From Centroberyx gerrardi (lineage: Eukaryota; Chordata; Actinopteri; Beryciformes; Berycidae), in the NCBI RefSeq assembly GCF_048128805.1, contig NC_135998.1, positions 17,073,656 to 17,137,655 of the forward strand: a stretch of 64,000 nucleotides of DNA, in the 5' to 3' direction. Made by a program: the position numbers and the translations under genes. Of the stretch, positions 34,032 to 54,330 are shown piece after piece. Numbering within the stretch: the stretch's first letter is position 1; each line of letters begins with the position of its first letter. Below the pieces are notes generated by a model. The model saw only the letters and a program-made list of their open reading frames with translations, did no database searches and was not told where the DNA came from.

Positions 34032-37000
34032 CTGGAAAAAAAGACAATCTGATTGCACTACAACAGCGTTTGCATGTAGGTGCAGTATGAGTATATGGAT
34101 AGTGTGATTAAAATAAAAGAGTTGCAATCATAATACATTTGATATATCTGTGGGTAGTCGTGTGTATGTGTGTATGTTTGTGTGCTTGTGTGTGTGTGTG
34201 TGTCACACACACTAGTGTTTCTGGGATTGTTTGGATGAAGGATGATCAGTGTATGAAAGATATGTATTTCAATGTATATCAAAGTCAAAGCCTTTTTACT
34301 TTATATATTTAGCTTTTTTAGACAGAGAAGCTGCCAGATAGAAAGTTATTATATATATGTAAGTTATATTATTGTAGCCTAATCCAATCTGAAAAGTACA
34401 GATGGTAAAATACAATTTAAAACATAAATAAACTTTTTCATATTTAAAATATCTATCTATGCAAACACTAATTCAATATTAGTATTTGTTAATGGCGTCA
34501 CGCTATAATTGGAAATTCCATTTCCATCCACAAGATGCATTTTTCTACCAGTAACAGTGAATGCACAACAACGCTATCTTTGAGGTGGACCGGCCCTTTA
34601 AGGCTTCTTGATGAAAACTGCAGTCCGCTTATTGCAAATAAAAGAAAAATAAAAGTGGAGATTGTATGGTAATCACTTTTGTGACTGATTAGCATGTTAC
34701 GTGAAATTATGGCCTATATTCTAGCCCAAAGTAAGCCTACAGTTAAGTACTGTGAAAATTAGGGAGGTGAAATATTTGTGGGCCTGGGGATAGAAGCATG
34801 TTTACAGGCTATAATTTATTGTTGATTTTCCATGCAATATGATACACGCCTTTGGCAGCGTATTGAGAGATGGTTTTTACTGCACACATTTAAGAGAGGC
34901 AGGAGGCATTTGTCTCATGACTTATATGGAATGAGTGGCTGGTAAAAGTCTTGTGCCCTCTGATTAAATACTCACTGCTAACCAATGAAAATTAGGCAGG
35001 AAAAGAATTAAGGCACATGCTGCTCTATAAATCAGGTTACCACACCAACACATCTCTAAAGTGCTAGTGGGTATACTCTGTGAGATCCTTTTCAGAACAG
35101 ACATTGTTATCTATAATTATACAAAGCTACATCTAGAATCATATCACACATATTTGATGATGTATAATAATTTGACTGGGATTTGTTGTGTTTAAAACAT
35201 TTTTTAGCGTGGCGAGTGATGACCTTCCCATCAAGGCCCGCAGCAGTGGAATACATACAGTGGAAACATGGCAGCAAAGCTTCTTTAAGCTTTAGAGGGA
35301 TGATAACATGCTAATCTGGGCACGCTTATAAATAGTGTGTATAGTTTGAGCAGGGAGACTTAGTGTTAAGAGGCATCAATAGAGCATAATTCTGAAAACT
35401 GTTTTTAAAAAAAAAAAAAAAAAAAAAAAACAGCTTTAATTTACAGTCAGAATTAGCTGAACAGAAAGGGAATTGTCTGCAGCGATCCTGTTGTCTTGTT
35501 AGTGAACATTAATACAGTTAGCTACCTGGTTTGCTTATCAGTACATATTAGCCTAAAGCTAACCAGTAAGTTAATGTTACATGTACAGAAGCAAAGTTAA
35601 CAGTGTGTTGTTGGTACAGTTGCCGTGTTGTTGAACATCCTAAGAGTATCTTCCAAAGTGGATTAGTTTGATTAGCTTACCAGTTACTGCTGCCTTTAAA
35701 GTTATAAACTGTGTGGCTGCATGTTAGAGGCCTCAGTACACGAAAGGCCTTTTGATGTGAGGCAGTATATAGTAAGTGTTTAGTTAAATTGAATCATGTG
35801 TGTTTAGTTAAATTATCATTATTTCCCAAGTGGGTTCGTAGCCCATATGGCAGAAAGGATAAAGGCCTACCCTTCAGCACCCTTATATTCACCATGTCTG
35901 TTAAAAAGCGTGCCTTAGGTAAAACAGGAGCATTCGTCCATTTGAGGTGATGTCACTGGGTCAATCTGAGTTAAGCAGCCAATGACGGACAATAAAATTT
36001 GGTGAGCTCCCAGGCTTCTCAAATAGATTGCAGGGGTGGCTCCATCCTTCTCCAACCTTGCATGTGCACGCATGATGAGTGTATGCAGGCTGTGCGTATG
36101 TACCTGCACTCCCTCAGCAGTGACTGCTGAGCAGGCCTGGATCTGCCACATGCGGTCCCGGATAGTGTGCAGATTGAGACTTTCCGCCAGATCAGAGGCT
36201 GGGGCGGCTGTCATTAGGTCCTGCTTGTTGGCAAAGATTAGCAGTGGCACAGCAGCAAGCTTTTCCTCCTCCAGTAACTCAGCCAGCTCCTGGGAAGAAC
36301 AGACAGACAGGTCTAGTCAGTAACATAATCAATTGGATTGGTCTTAATTTTTGTTACATTTGGCTTTAATTGCCTCCAAAATCCATAGAACATACAGTTA
36401 AAAGGAGCATTTATTGTATTTATAGACTGTAATTGGAATGTTGTCATCTTCAGTACCTGTAACATGAGTAACTTATTTTACATTGTGTAACATGTGGCTA
36501 TAATCTCACAATGAAAATGCTTGTTTAACCTTCAAACATGTTTCCTAGTAATCTGACAAGTAATCACATATAAAAAGTGTTATTTTATTATTATATGTTT
36601 TCAAGTATCTGTAACGGATTACACTTAGTCACTGAGTTTTTGCACTGAGTTTTTGAATTACTGTAACGCCATTACATTTTATTACTCTCCAAAAACACAG
36701 ACTTGCTCACAGATAAGTAGAAGATGAAACAAGTAAATGACATCTTACCAGGCTCGTCTCTTCAAACCGTTTCCTGTCTGAGCTGTCAACCACATAGATC
36801 TGCAAACAAGACAGTCATAGATATTAACAACATATGGAAATTATTATATCGCAAAGACTATTAGATATCAGATTCATTTACTAGTGCCAATCGCAACGAG
36901 GAGTATAAGTACTCCCCAACAGGACGTACCACCACATCTGTGTTCTCAAAATAATTCCTCCAGTAGGGACGGATCTTGCGTTGGCCTCCGATGTCCCAAA

Positions 37001-38576
37001 CGTTCAACTTGAAGCCAGCGGATTGAACGCTCTTTATATTGAAGCCCTGTGGAGGGAAGAGATGGATGCTCAGTTACATAATAACTGACCTGTAGGTAGG
37101 GATGAATTACACTATGCCATACTGTTGCCTCATGCTTTGAAAAGTTGGTGTGAAATGGAAATCACACTTGCTTGTGGAAATAGGTTTGTTTGTTTGGATA
37201 ATGAGGACAGGTTGATATATTTGTAAAGACTAGGCCTTCACACTGTGTGACCAACCGAGTGTGTGTGTGTGTGTGTGTGTGTGTACTTGTGTGGGGGTGA
37301 TGTGGCTGACATCCTCGGCGGCCAGCTGTTTCAGCAGGGTGGTCTTGCCAGCATTGTCCAACCCTAGCAGCAGTAACCGCACCTCCTGTTCTGGAGAGTG
37401 CTTCAGCCTCCGAAGAATAGCCAGCAAGCCCTGCCAGCGGGACAATGCATGAAGGCAGGCACGCACATGCACACGCACACATACACACACACACACACAC
37501 ACATTAGAGGTAATAGGCCTCAACAGGAAAACAGGTTCCCAGATGACATATCATAGGGCAAATTCTTCCAAGAGTTGCTCTCCAAATTTAGACTACTTTC
37601 AAAAATAAAAACCGAGGTCAGATCCACCTCAGAAGACCTGCAAGCATTTAGTCACTATGTTGTAACAGAGCCAAGGCTTAAGCTGTATCAGTTAAGGCTT
37701 GAATAACCAGCTGGCCAGGACCGTGGGCAGCCTCCACCAATCATCAGAGGTCAGCCTGGTGCTAGGGATTGGCAGATTGATCTATAGGAGGAACCAGAGG
37801 CTAAACACTCACCCCACAGCAAGAATCACTTAGAGCACAGATTTAGCTGTTAGCCTCTTGCAATGGCTTACATATATAGAGGGCCAAAAGCTCTCGGTCA
37901 GCCAAGCTCAGGCATGTGCACAGTGAGTGGCTTGTGTCCAGAGTGCTGTGAGGAACGCTTTGGCTCAAGCCATTTAGCCTGCAGGGCTGTCTGCTAAGAT
38001 GAGAATGCTGTCACTGCACTCTGAGAGCCAACACGCTCCCTGTATCAGTAACATTGTCTTTCTCTGATACTGAATGTCCTTGAGATTCCATTGATTAATG
38101 CCCAAAGTAGACAAATCAGTAGATAAAGGTTTTCTGAATTATTGAGAGTGAATCATTTGACTAATCATATAATCATCAATAAGAGCAAAGCTGTTTAAAT
38201 TAAAACGTGTGACTGCTTGCCAGACCAATCATTCAGGCATCACACTGAAAAATGAAGACAGACAATATGAAGACTCCCAGGCAGAACATTAATTGTTTTC
38301 AATGACAGCCATTATATTATGATTGTCAGCCACAGCATTAGCTCATTGTTGCCATTATCAGGCTTAGTTAAAGTTGTTGTGTTTTTTTTGACAGTGACTA
38401 GTTAGAAAACATTAACAGCTGGGTAACGTTAGTCTCACTTAACTAAATTTAACGGTTTCTGGTATCACACACATAGACACCCACACCCACAAACAGCAAC
38501 TACCATTCAGTGTAAAATTCAATGTAAAATGTCCTTATCTAACTCCGAACCTGATACGGTCGTGATCACTCACCAT
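33984..38576 (-). CDS. arl3: ADP-ribosylation factor-like GTPase Arl3 (6 coding exons, 182 aa)
   Basis: CDS: 38576-38574, 37430-37287, 37046-36930, 36799-36749, 36289-36104 and 34031-33984, all with GT/AG junctions between whole codons. The 182-aa product equals human ARL3 in length. G motifs: P-loop GLDNAGKT (24-31), switch I Thr48, WDIGGQ (66-71, catalytic Gln71), NKQD (126-129) and CSA (158-160); the C-terminus is [23 protein letters not shown]-type switch residues and TIRDR mark Arl3 rather than Arl2. Known role: GTP-bound Arl3 releases lipidated cargo from UNC119 and PDE6D inside cilia. Exon 1 contributes only the ATG. Whether this is the teleost a or b copy cannot be decided here; wbp1 lies head-to-head upstream. 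Confidence 0.96.
34032..36103 (-). other. arl3 intron 5
   Basis: 2.07 kb. It holds a short TG tract at 34160-34203 and an uninterrupted A24 run at 35407-35430, possibly a retroposon tail. No exon-like segment was seen. Confidence 0.7.
36104..36289 (-). CDS. arl3: arl3 exon 5: NKQD guanine-specificity exon
   Basis: Encodes residues 106-167, from [17 protein letters not shown] through [20 protein letters not shown] to [10 protein letters not shown]. The acceptor is ttcttcccag and the donor CAG|gtacat. Confidence 0.97.
36540..36700. mobile_element. Possible degraded DNA-transposon fragment in arl3 intron 4
   Basis: Words such as tagtaatctgacaagtaatcac, gtatctgtaacggattacac and gtaacgccattacattttatt resemble a widespread class of fish repeats built of 'gtaa...ttac' motifs. 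The ends are not definable, so this is a weak call. Confidence 0.35.
36749..36799 (-). CDS. arl3: arl3 exon 4
   Basis: A 51-nt exon encoding residues 89-105, [17 protein letters not shown]. It is too short for open-frame detection but matches human ARL3 closely. The acceptor is ttgtttgcag and the donor CTG|gtaaga. Confidence 0.95.
36930..37046 (-). CDS. arl3: arl3 exon 3: switch I-II
   Basis: Encodes residues 50-88, [20 protein letters not shown] then [19 protein letters not shown]. It contains the DxGGQ switch II motif. The acceptor is cctccacag and the donor GTG|gtacgt. Confidence 0.97.
37259..37284. repeat. (GT)n microsatellite abutting the arl3 exon 2 donor
   Basis: About 13 GT units on the plus strand, (CA)13 in the arl3 transcript, starting about 2 nt inside the intron. 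Confidence 0.92.
37287..37430 (-). CDS. arl3: arl3 exon 2: N-terminal helix, P-loop, switch I
   Basis: Encodes residues 2-49, including [19 protein letters not shown] and SHITPTQ. The acceptor is ccgctggcag. The donor CAA|gtacac lacks the usual G at -1 and runs directly into a (CA)n tract, so it is a weak site. Confidence 0.96.
37460..37502. repeat. (CA)n microsatellite upstream of arl3 exon 2
   Basis: CA array, with gc and ta interruptions, on the plus strand; it is a (UG)n tract about 30 nt before the exon 2 acceptor in the arl3 transcript. Confidence 0.9.
38574..38576 (-). CDS. arl3: arl3 exon 1 (ATG only)
   Basis: aaacATG|gtgagt: the start codon is the last codon of exon 1, followed at once by a consensus donor. 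Exon 2 opens with GGC (Gly2), giving [11 protein letters not shown] (human MGLLSILRKLK). The purine at -3 supports the start. Confidence 0.88.
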
Positions 38577-40017
38577 GTTTCCCTTCCTTGGTTGATGTTG
38601 TGGTCCCTGCTCAGGCCGCTCAGGCTGAATGGATTAGCATCTTTCTCTACCCATGCTTCTCTGGAGAACAGCTGTCAAGTTCTGTTGCTATGGCAGCCGT
38701 GACGTCAACGTAAACAACGTGACCAGCTGGGCGTTTTTTGGCACTAGACCTAAAAAAGGCCAAAAAAAAGAAAAAAAAAGAAATGCATCATGCACTCACA
38801 AAAAAAGCATAATGAGCATAATGAAAGCAATACGTTGTCATTTACAGTTTATGAGATTAATTTTTTGTTTCGTCTTAATAATGGTTGTATTTCATCAGGG
38901 AGGGAATTTGTGACGTTTAAGTTACCAAAGGTTTTCATTTTCTAACTTCCATCGTTACATTTGTTTGTTGTGGGAATTTTATTGGGTGCTAACTGCAGAA
39001 ATAAGTATCTTAAAGTAAACAAAAAAGCCTATTCTGTCACCATTATACTTTCTGACTTGTCGACACTTCTACCACCAATTTAGTTTATATGCACGCAAAC
39101 TGTTCCAAGAGACTTGTGATAAACACCAAATAGCCTACTATGTTGTGTAATTTATGTAACCATAAATTCCTCATTTACTACGAGAAGTCAGCCTTCCATT
39201 TCAGTAAAAATATTAGGCCTAACGTACAGTTTCCAATCCAAAAGGTAGACCTAAATTAAATCCTTACTTTTGTTATCATCCCTCTAAATATCCTAAGTCG
39301 AATTATCAGAAACAAAATCGTCCTCTCAGTTGACGTGGGGACACACGACAGAGAAATGGCAGAAAACTTTTGTTTTTCCGGGTAGAAGGAGGGTTATATG
39401 GAAAAAATATTCCCACTACAGTCATGTTTATCGAGCCAAATGATGACAAGAGCATTCGACATCAACAATACTCGAGTTACACGAGTTATCCCGGTTTTTG
39501 GAGAAAAAAAGGACGATGCAATCGGGAGGGCGGTGGAGTAGGGTGTAACCGAAAAGTAATATAATGTAATGTGTAAAGAATTACTGCTCTAAGCGAATGA
39601 TAAGTGCAGTAGTAACATTACGTTTGAAAGAGCAACGATTAATGAATAATAAATTCGTTTTTTTTCCAGTAACGAACCAAACAATATTTGTTTGTTTGTT
39701 TGTAATGAGTAACAATCTTCCGCATTGACTGGAACTAGCGTTACCTGCATTATGCCAAATCCACACTTGTTAGCTTTGAAAGACACAGCAGCGCCCTCTG
39801 GAGAGCGGTTCAACAGCTGACTCCGCTTCACATTTAGTGTCTTCAAGACAAGGGACAACAAAACATGTCTGAGTGCGTAACGGTTCGCAAAATGAGGAGG
39901 CTACACTGCTAACCCCACAGCCAGCAACCATCACCCGGCCGCAGTCCTCTCGGAAGCCGTCGAGTCGATCAACTGCTATATGATTCCCATCGTGTTAACG
40001 GCCATCAACCCAGAAAG
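38577..40017. promoter_or_regulatory. Divergent arl3 / wbp1 intergenic region
   Basis: About 1.44 kb between the two start codons, which point away from each other. The arl3 side has the X-box/CRE pair. The wbp1 side is CpG-richer from about 39.89 kb (ccggccgc, ggaagccgtcgag). The middle contains runs of A and several 'gtaa/ttac' words but no gene. Confidence 0.6.
38684..38707. promoter_or_regulatory. arl3 promoter: X-box-like RFX site and CRE
   Basis: gttgctatggcagc (38684-38697) is an imperfect palindrome agreeing at 12 of 14 positions with the RFX X-box GTTGCCATGGCAAC. Two bases further lies a perfect CRE, tgacgtca (38700-38707). The pair sits about 110-130 bp upstream of the arl3 ATG. 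RFX factors activate ciliary genes, and Arl3 is one, so the location makes sense. Confidence 0.55.
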
Positions 40018-47547
<7,530 letters not shown>

Positions 47548-50500
47548 TCCCGAGCCTACCAACCAACTAACCAGCCAACCAGTCTGGCTTTCTGCTTCAC
47601 ACAGGGTGACACAAGAGAGCTATTGTCATCATCATCATCACAGTGACTGTCTGTGTTTTTGTTGTTTCAACTGTCACATAGACATGACTTTAAAATGATG
47701 ATGATGACGACTACCCCTCAACAGATCATGATTAAGGAAGACGAATAATTCATTGTGTGGATAAACTCATGGTTAAATTTTTTAATATCTTTGGATGGTT
47801 CTTCTTGCTTTTGTTTTGTTTTGTTTTTGCTATGTGGGGAAACCAGCAAACATAATGTTGATGCTCCGTTTGGAATGGGTGTGGGCTAGTGTTAGATAAG
47901 AGAGCTTCATCGGGCAGCGAGAAGACGGGGCAGTAATTGATTGTGACTGAAAGCAGAATTGACTGTTTCCCTAGCTCCTACTCTCTCCTCCTCGAACACT
48001 GCCGTCTTGTTTTCCTCTCTCACTCGCTACTTACCTTGGTCAGAACTTTACCGGCCATCCTTCTGTCTGACATTTTACTTCTGGTGGGACGGCCAGCTAA
48101 CGGCATACCAACACGGTCAACGACACCCCTCCCCTCTCCCCCCTCCCCACGACCACTAAGCAGAGGTCAAAAACAAACCTCTTCAAACCTAAGACCTAAG
48201 GATGATACTGGACAATTCAACAACAGCACACATTTTGTTTTCCTGAGGCTTTATATGTGTGTGGTTGAGTGTATGTATGTGTGTGTGTGTGTGTGTGTAA
48301 AATCTAGGGCACAGCTGCATGGTGATGTCAGCTCTGAGGTCATAGCAGCCAGCGTCTAGTATCTTCTCATGTGAAGTCCATGGGACGTTTTGTATCCAGA
48401 GTGGGGGAGACCACCCCATAACACAGCAGAGGAGAGGAGCGGGAGAGAGTTGTCTTGTTCTCTTCCTGGCTCTCTCTGGATTTGGTTTCTATACTAATAC
48501 CCCCCACCTACTCTCCCCCGCCCCCACCCTTCTTCCCATTTCCCTTCTTGATACCTGTAATGCGGTCACCCCAGCTCTGTAGTCAACACTTGGCCTGACT
48601 GTGGGATATTAAACGATCGACTCCAACAGGACTATATGATGTATTTGTGTGTGTATGTGATCTCTCCACTTTGACGCGTGACTGCATGAAATTGAAGTCC
48701 AGTAGCCAAAAGTGATGTTATTCCATGGCTGTGCCACCAAGTTTTTGTCAGTAAAAAGCCTCCTGGTGGCCGTGTGCTAGTTTGTGTGATTTCATGTGTT
48801 AGGCCATAGTGTGTAGTGCCATCAGCACCATTTTGAAGGACTTTCTGCTCCTCATTCTACAGATAACTGTGTAGTTGGGACGTTGAAAACGCAGGGTGAA
48901 CTTGCTTTTGCTTTTCCTTTCATATCCTTTTCTGCTTTGATGTCACAATAATCACCGTTAATGGCAACAAAGCTCCTGACTGGAGCTGCTACAGTGTAAC
49001 TAGTGAGTGTTAGAAGTTTTAATGCAGTATGGAAGGGTGGAGTCTTATATAGTGTGTATATCTTCAAAGTGCCCTAGCCTCTGGTGGAAATATCCAGCAC
49101 CAGGCTTTACACCACTTGATTAACAAGAAAAAGCACTGGTATTTTGCATGAGGCATGATTTTCGGTGTGTTTGTGTTTGAGTAGATTAGCATTCTTTACA
49201 AGTTCAAAAATAGTGAAATAGGTTACAATTACTTTAAAGATTTTCATATGCTGACCAGCGATTGTGCTGCTGGCTTGACCCATTTGTGTCCCAAATATGA
49301 CACTGTGCTACAGTGGATACACGACTCAGTACGCGGGTGTTGGGGTTAGGGAATTGACTGAGGTTTAAGTATAGATGTCCTGGATCTAGTTTCATTGTGT
49401 TGTTATGACTCTGCAAGCCATGCTGTGCTGTTATGCAGTGCTGGGTAGCTAGTTAGCTAGTGCAGTCTTGGCTTGCTGTGGCCTCCGTAGCACACGGCAA
49501 TGTGAGAGATTTGCAATGGTATTTTCCATTGGCAGCAGAGGGAGAGTGCACTGGGGAGTTGAGGTGGACGGGGGCTCTGCTGTGCAGTGCAGCCACTGTT
49601 GGCACAGCTGCAAATTCTGTTGTGATAACTGCATGCTCCTCGGTGATGTGTGTCGGTTGCCCAGCATATGTCTCAAAGCATAGTGGTGGAAGTGGGTGTC
49701 GTCAGATAGGAGAACCATAGCAAAGCCACAACAGATTTTTGTTTATTTGTTGCAAGATAACAGCTTTTTTGTTTGAAGAGCTGTGCAAGACAAGTGGTAA
49801 CTGATAAATCAGTAAATAAATTAGTATTCAAATTTTGTTTGGACCATCATCAAAAGTTGTCTTTCCATAATCTGTTCTGATACTGTGTGTCAAAATGAGC
49901 ACAGTGTAAAGACTCAGGTCAGATAGTCATTCTTTTTCACGGAAGCACACACACACACACTCACAAGATACTGCTCCAAATTGGCCTTTATCGCAGTCAT
50001 AATGTAAGAATCTATGGTGCGATGTTCTGTGTTCTAGAACAAGCAAATCCTAAACATCCATAAACATCATGGTGCTGGGTCTAGCTTTTGACATTTGATT
50101 GGTAAACACATTTATAGTATGGATTAAATTCAGCCTTTCTTTGTCACCCTTCTTTTTTGCGCTAGAATGTCTTTGTGTGTATGGATATAATCTTGCAATC
50201 TGAAATGATGAATTTGATGGAGGTAAAAATGTCATAAGGCCAATGTTGGCCTAATTAGCTGGTTAAGCTTCCAGTCACCACCTACTACACTCTGCACTTC
50301 TATTCCAAGCATGTGTCATGACTGTTTTTTCTTTTTTTTTCTTTTTAGCTTTAGTAAGTAATTGGGGAGATAATGCTAACAGTTCACCATAGGCTTGCTG
50401 GACGGCTTGCATCAGGCATTAAATATGCCTCATTATTCTTAGACCTGAGCAAGCACTGAAAAGGACACTGCTAGTAACTCTAGGCCTCTTGACAAGACAT

Positions 50501-53500
50501 GACACTGGGCCCTGCACCCAAATGTGTCTCACCTCGCCTCTCTGAAGGGTCCCATCTGGTTTGGTGTCCCATCTGGTTTGGTGCCCCATGAAAGTATTGC
50601 CCCTTTCCTCCCAACTAGCAGCCCCCCTGAGCACTGCGCTGGCTGTGTGTGTGTGTTTCTTGTTACCGTCTTCTACCATTTGAGCTAAACACATTGTTGT
50701 GGCAAGGTCTTGGGAAAACAACACAAAATTCTTAAAGGGCCATTTCACCAAATATACCAATACGTGGTTAATTAAACTGAGTACCTAAAACACGTCAATT
50801 GCGAGAGAGAATACTGTCCCTCTCCAAATTATTTATTTTAACATTCAATTATGTGAATTAACTAGGCCTCATCAAACAGGTTGTTTGAAATTGTGCTGTA
50901 GTTTTCCAATCAAATCTGTCGTTAGTTCAGAGCTTCACGTGTGAAATATGTTTAAGGCTTCAAAAGTGAAATGCATCCTACCAATTATGACTAGGCTGAT
51001 GATGACCAAGTAACTGAATTGGTGCTTTTGGAAAAAAAAAATACAATTTTGATTTGGGATTGTTAGCATGACAGTTTTGAGGCAGTTGTGAAAAGTTTGT
51101 AGTCCCAGATATGAAAGCCATACTAAACATGGCAATGAAATGTGTTCTGAAGATCTACTACACTGTGAACATGACCACACCCCCATTAGGACACACATAA
51201 CTTGAGACATTTTTGATGAAGACACCTTAAGCTGCCTTGCTTCATCACTAGAGAGCAGATTTCTTGGTCATGGAGCTGCACAATTAACAAATAGCCTCTG
51301 TGAGCGGAAATAGTTAGTTGTGCTACCTGTGTGGAAATGCCTTATTAGAGTAGATATAGTTTAAGTCATTTTGTGATGAATTTATACTGAATGGTAATAG
51401 GTGATTGTTTCTGATTTGTGATTTACAAGCAAGTCAAGTTTGTGTGGCATTCCAAGCATGATTGTTTCAGAGCAGAGGAGCGTTTTGTGATCAGTAGATT
51501 AGAGCGTGTGAGTTTGTCATGAGAAGGCCTGCTCACTTTGTTAGAAAAGGATGTGGCTTGTAAGCATTGTAAACCCACAAGATCCAAACCATCAGAGATG
51601 TTCTATAACTTTAGGGGTTTTTAGTTACAGTGTTTTTTGTGTGCAAAATCTGAAATACTGTGTGTCTGCTAGTTAGTTGTGGCACTGTTGGGATTTATCC
51701 AGACCAGGTTTTGAGTTTGTGCTCACTATGTTTTTGTTCCATGGATTTGGTCGAAGATTAGATTGTGATATGAACTGACTCGAAAGCATGAGTAAAATGA
51801 GAAAAAAAATACTGCTCATTTTTTGTTTTGTATGTTTTTGTTGTGATCCATACTAGCTGTGTTGTTTTTAGTGTTTGGAGGAAAACAACAAACTCCAATT
51901 GCTTTGTAACCTTTTTGCGAAGGTGCATTTAGGCAGATTTGTATGCAGATGTAGACTAATGGAGATAGTAAATAGGAGGGTATGGGGGAGGGGGGGGGGG
52001 CTTTTCTGAATGAGTGGACGGGAGGCCCATAGTTTTCCCATTGCCAAACAACTACTATGCCTCCCTGGCTTTCACATGTTTACCTAGATTAAGGGCTATA
52101 TCAGTCATCAATTGTGGACAAACATCCATCCATCCATTCATTCAATGATTCACCTGCTCTGTACTTTTCATTTTAAGCCACAGTTGCAGAGATCCGCTAT
52201 CTGAACATGGTCAGAAATCTGCAATCTGAACATGGTCAGTGTTTGGATTTGGATGTCCTTTTATGTTGTGGTCAAGCTAATATTTAATAATAGCTGATTG
52301 TATATTATTATATATTTTCATTTTATAGGCTTTACCTTTTGCCTTTTTTCCCCCCCTTTTTCAACCTCAACAGAGGTGCGTGATGCCCCCCCCCCCCCAA
52401 AACACTCAACTCACACAGACACACACACACACACAGGCTCTTATGCCCCTCTCAGATCCGCATGAGGAGGAAAAGTCCCCCGAGGAGAACGATGCCTCCG
52501 TAGGTAACTAGCTGCAGGTGCGGTCGTGACAGAAGCTTTAGCCTTGCTCCAGTGACTCTCTGTGGACCGTGACTCCACCTCTCCCTTCTTCTGTACCCAA
52601 GGCTTGGTTACAGACACTGTAGCAACCCACAGGCCCACAGTGCCACGGTTTGTTTTTCTCAGCTGTGGGGATATGTGCACGGCTCTGCTTGTGGACCCGT
52701 GGAAACGGAGGGCGCAGGGCACGACCACCCCTGCAGTAACGTTGTCATGACCTTAAGAATATTCTACCAAATTCACTCCCATCCCCATGCTACACAGATC
52801 ATTATTGTATTCACTGATGTGCGACTTTCATGTTGGTTTGTTCCCACTCTCAGGGTTATCTTAAACAAGCAGTGCTATAATTTTAAATAAATATATTCAA
52901 CATTTTGACCCACCAGTCTCATAAAGCCAAAGCAATTTACTCATGATTACTGTCTCCCCGCCCTTATCCATCTTTATTTCTGCATCACGCATCTCTGTAG
53001 TGTGTTGTACTTTACTAAACTAGGCTATGCAAAAACATAAACCCACTGTTTATATGCTGCGATCTCTTTCTCACTTTCTCTGTCATTTGTCTGTGGGCAC
53101 CAGTACAAGCAATATTATTCTCAGTACTTGTCACACTGCACTGTACTGTACTGTACTGTACTTTGGTTGGTTTGTTGTATATGTATTTGTTGAAAACATG
53201 TAAAAAAAAAAAAAAAAAAAAAAAAGTCAAAAAATGTTTATTGCTACTACTATGATGTGTTTAGTATGTATGCTTCAGAAGTAAATATGTATTTACTTCT
53301 CAGTGGATGGGAGGAGTCAAAGGAGGGGCTTCAGTTAAAAAGCCATTCTAGTTCATATATTCTTTTTTCCCTTGTTAGCTCTTGCCAGCGACATTGTGGG
53401 TGGAAATACAGTTTGGCTGCCTCCTCATCCGCTAAGAGTTTATGCTCCTGACTTATTATGGATAAACCACATTGTTATGTTTTGTAAGCCGAAGGAGAGC

Positions 53501-54330
53501 GTTGAATATATTGCTTTTGTTGGATGAATTCTTATTTAATCTCTTGGTCTGTTTTTTTTTTTGTTTCCTGTGGATATGTTTGCCACTGTTCCATCCCTTG
53601 TGTTTGTTGCACTAATTTGGTGTGTTGGGTGTCTCTGTTTAAAGAACAGCTGTCTGTGTTTTTTTCCATCTTGATGAATTTTCACTGACTGAATATTTAA
53701 CTGTTGCCTTTTAATCCTCAGTTATCATAAACACCATCAATTTCTAAAATTTTTGATATTATACATATGAAAGACCTATATATGGAACACAGTCAGCTTA
53801 CATTTGAACAGGAATCTTAATATTCTAGGATTTTGTGTCCGCCTCAACAAGCGCAGCCCCGATGTTTGAAGACATGTTGCACTCTGAACTTCTCCAAAGA
53901 AACAATATCGCTGTTAACGCAGTGATTGTTTCTGTCAAGCAACCTGTAAAACATACTTCTTTGCTTTTCCTCCTCTCAACCATAGATAATATCAAGCAGA
54001 TGTTGGTGCCATGGTTGACTTGTGTGAAAAGATTTTTTTCCTTTTTTTTTTTTTTTTCGCCAAAATGAGAAAAACCCAAGCTTGAGAGGGAAGCAGGCAT
54101 CCACAACAAATGCGGACCAGACTCTTTCTGCATTGTTTTCCTAACACCTAGATCAAGCCAAAAAAAAAAGAGTAGAGTGAAAGATTAAAAAAAAAAAAAA
54201 AACCATTCAAGCACTGAATGATAGCTAAAAATGCTTTGGTGTAGTAAGAGGTCTGCTGTGTACTCTTCGGGTCATCATTTGTATTTTATTTTTTTAATAA
54301 AACAAACATTGGCACTCAACTGACCGCTTC
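47548..54330 (+). other. wbp1 3'-UTR and intergenic region
   Basis: No protein-like frames. It contains TG repeats at 48256-48298, short direct repeats at ~50548-50582 and ~52199-52235, an ACTGT pentanucleotide run at ~53140-53161 and an A24 tract at 53202-53225. AATAAA hexamers at 52886-52891 and 54296-54301 are candidate ends; the latter would make a UTR of about 6.7 kb. How much is transcribed is unknown. Confidence 0.45.

Noticed and set aside
52441-52760. Small gene in the wbp1-lman2l gap (95-aa minus, 62-aa plus frames)
   Set aside because: Overlapping frames on both strands with no conserved motif; more likely wbp1 3'-UTR or intergenic DNA.
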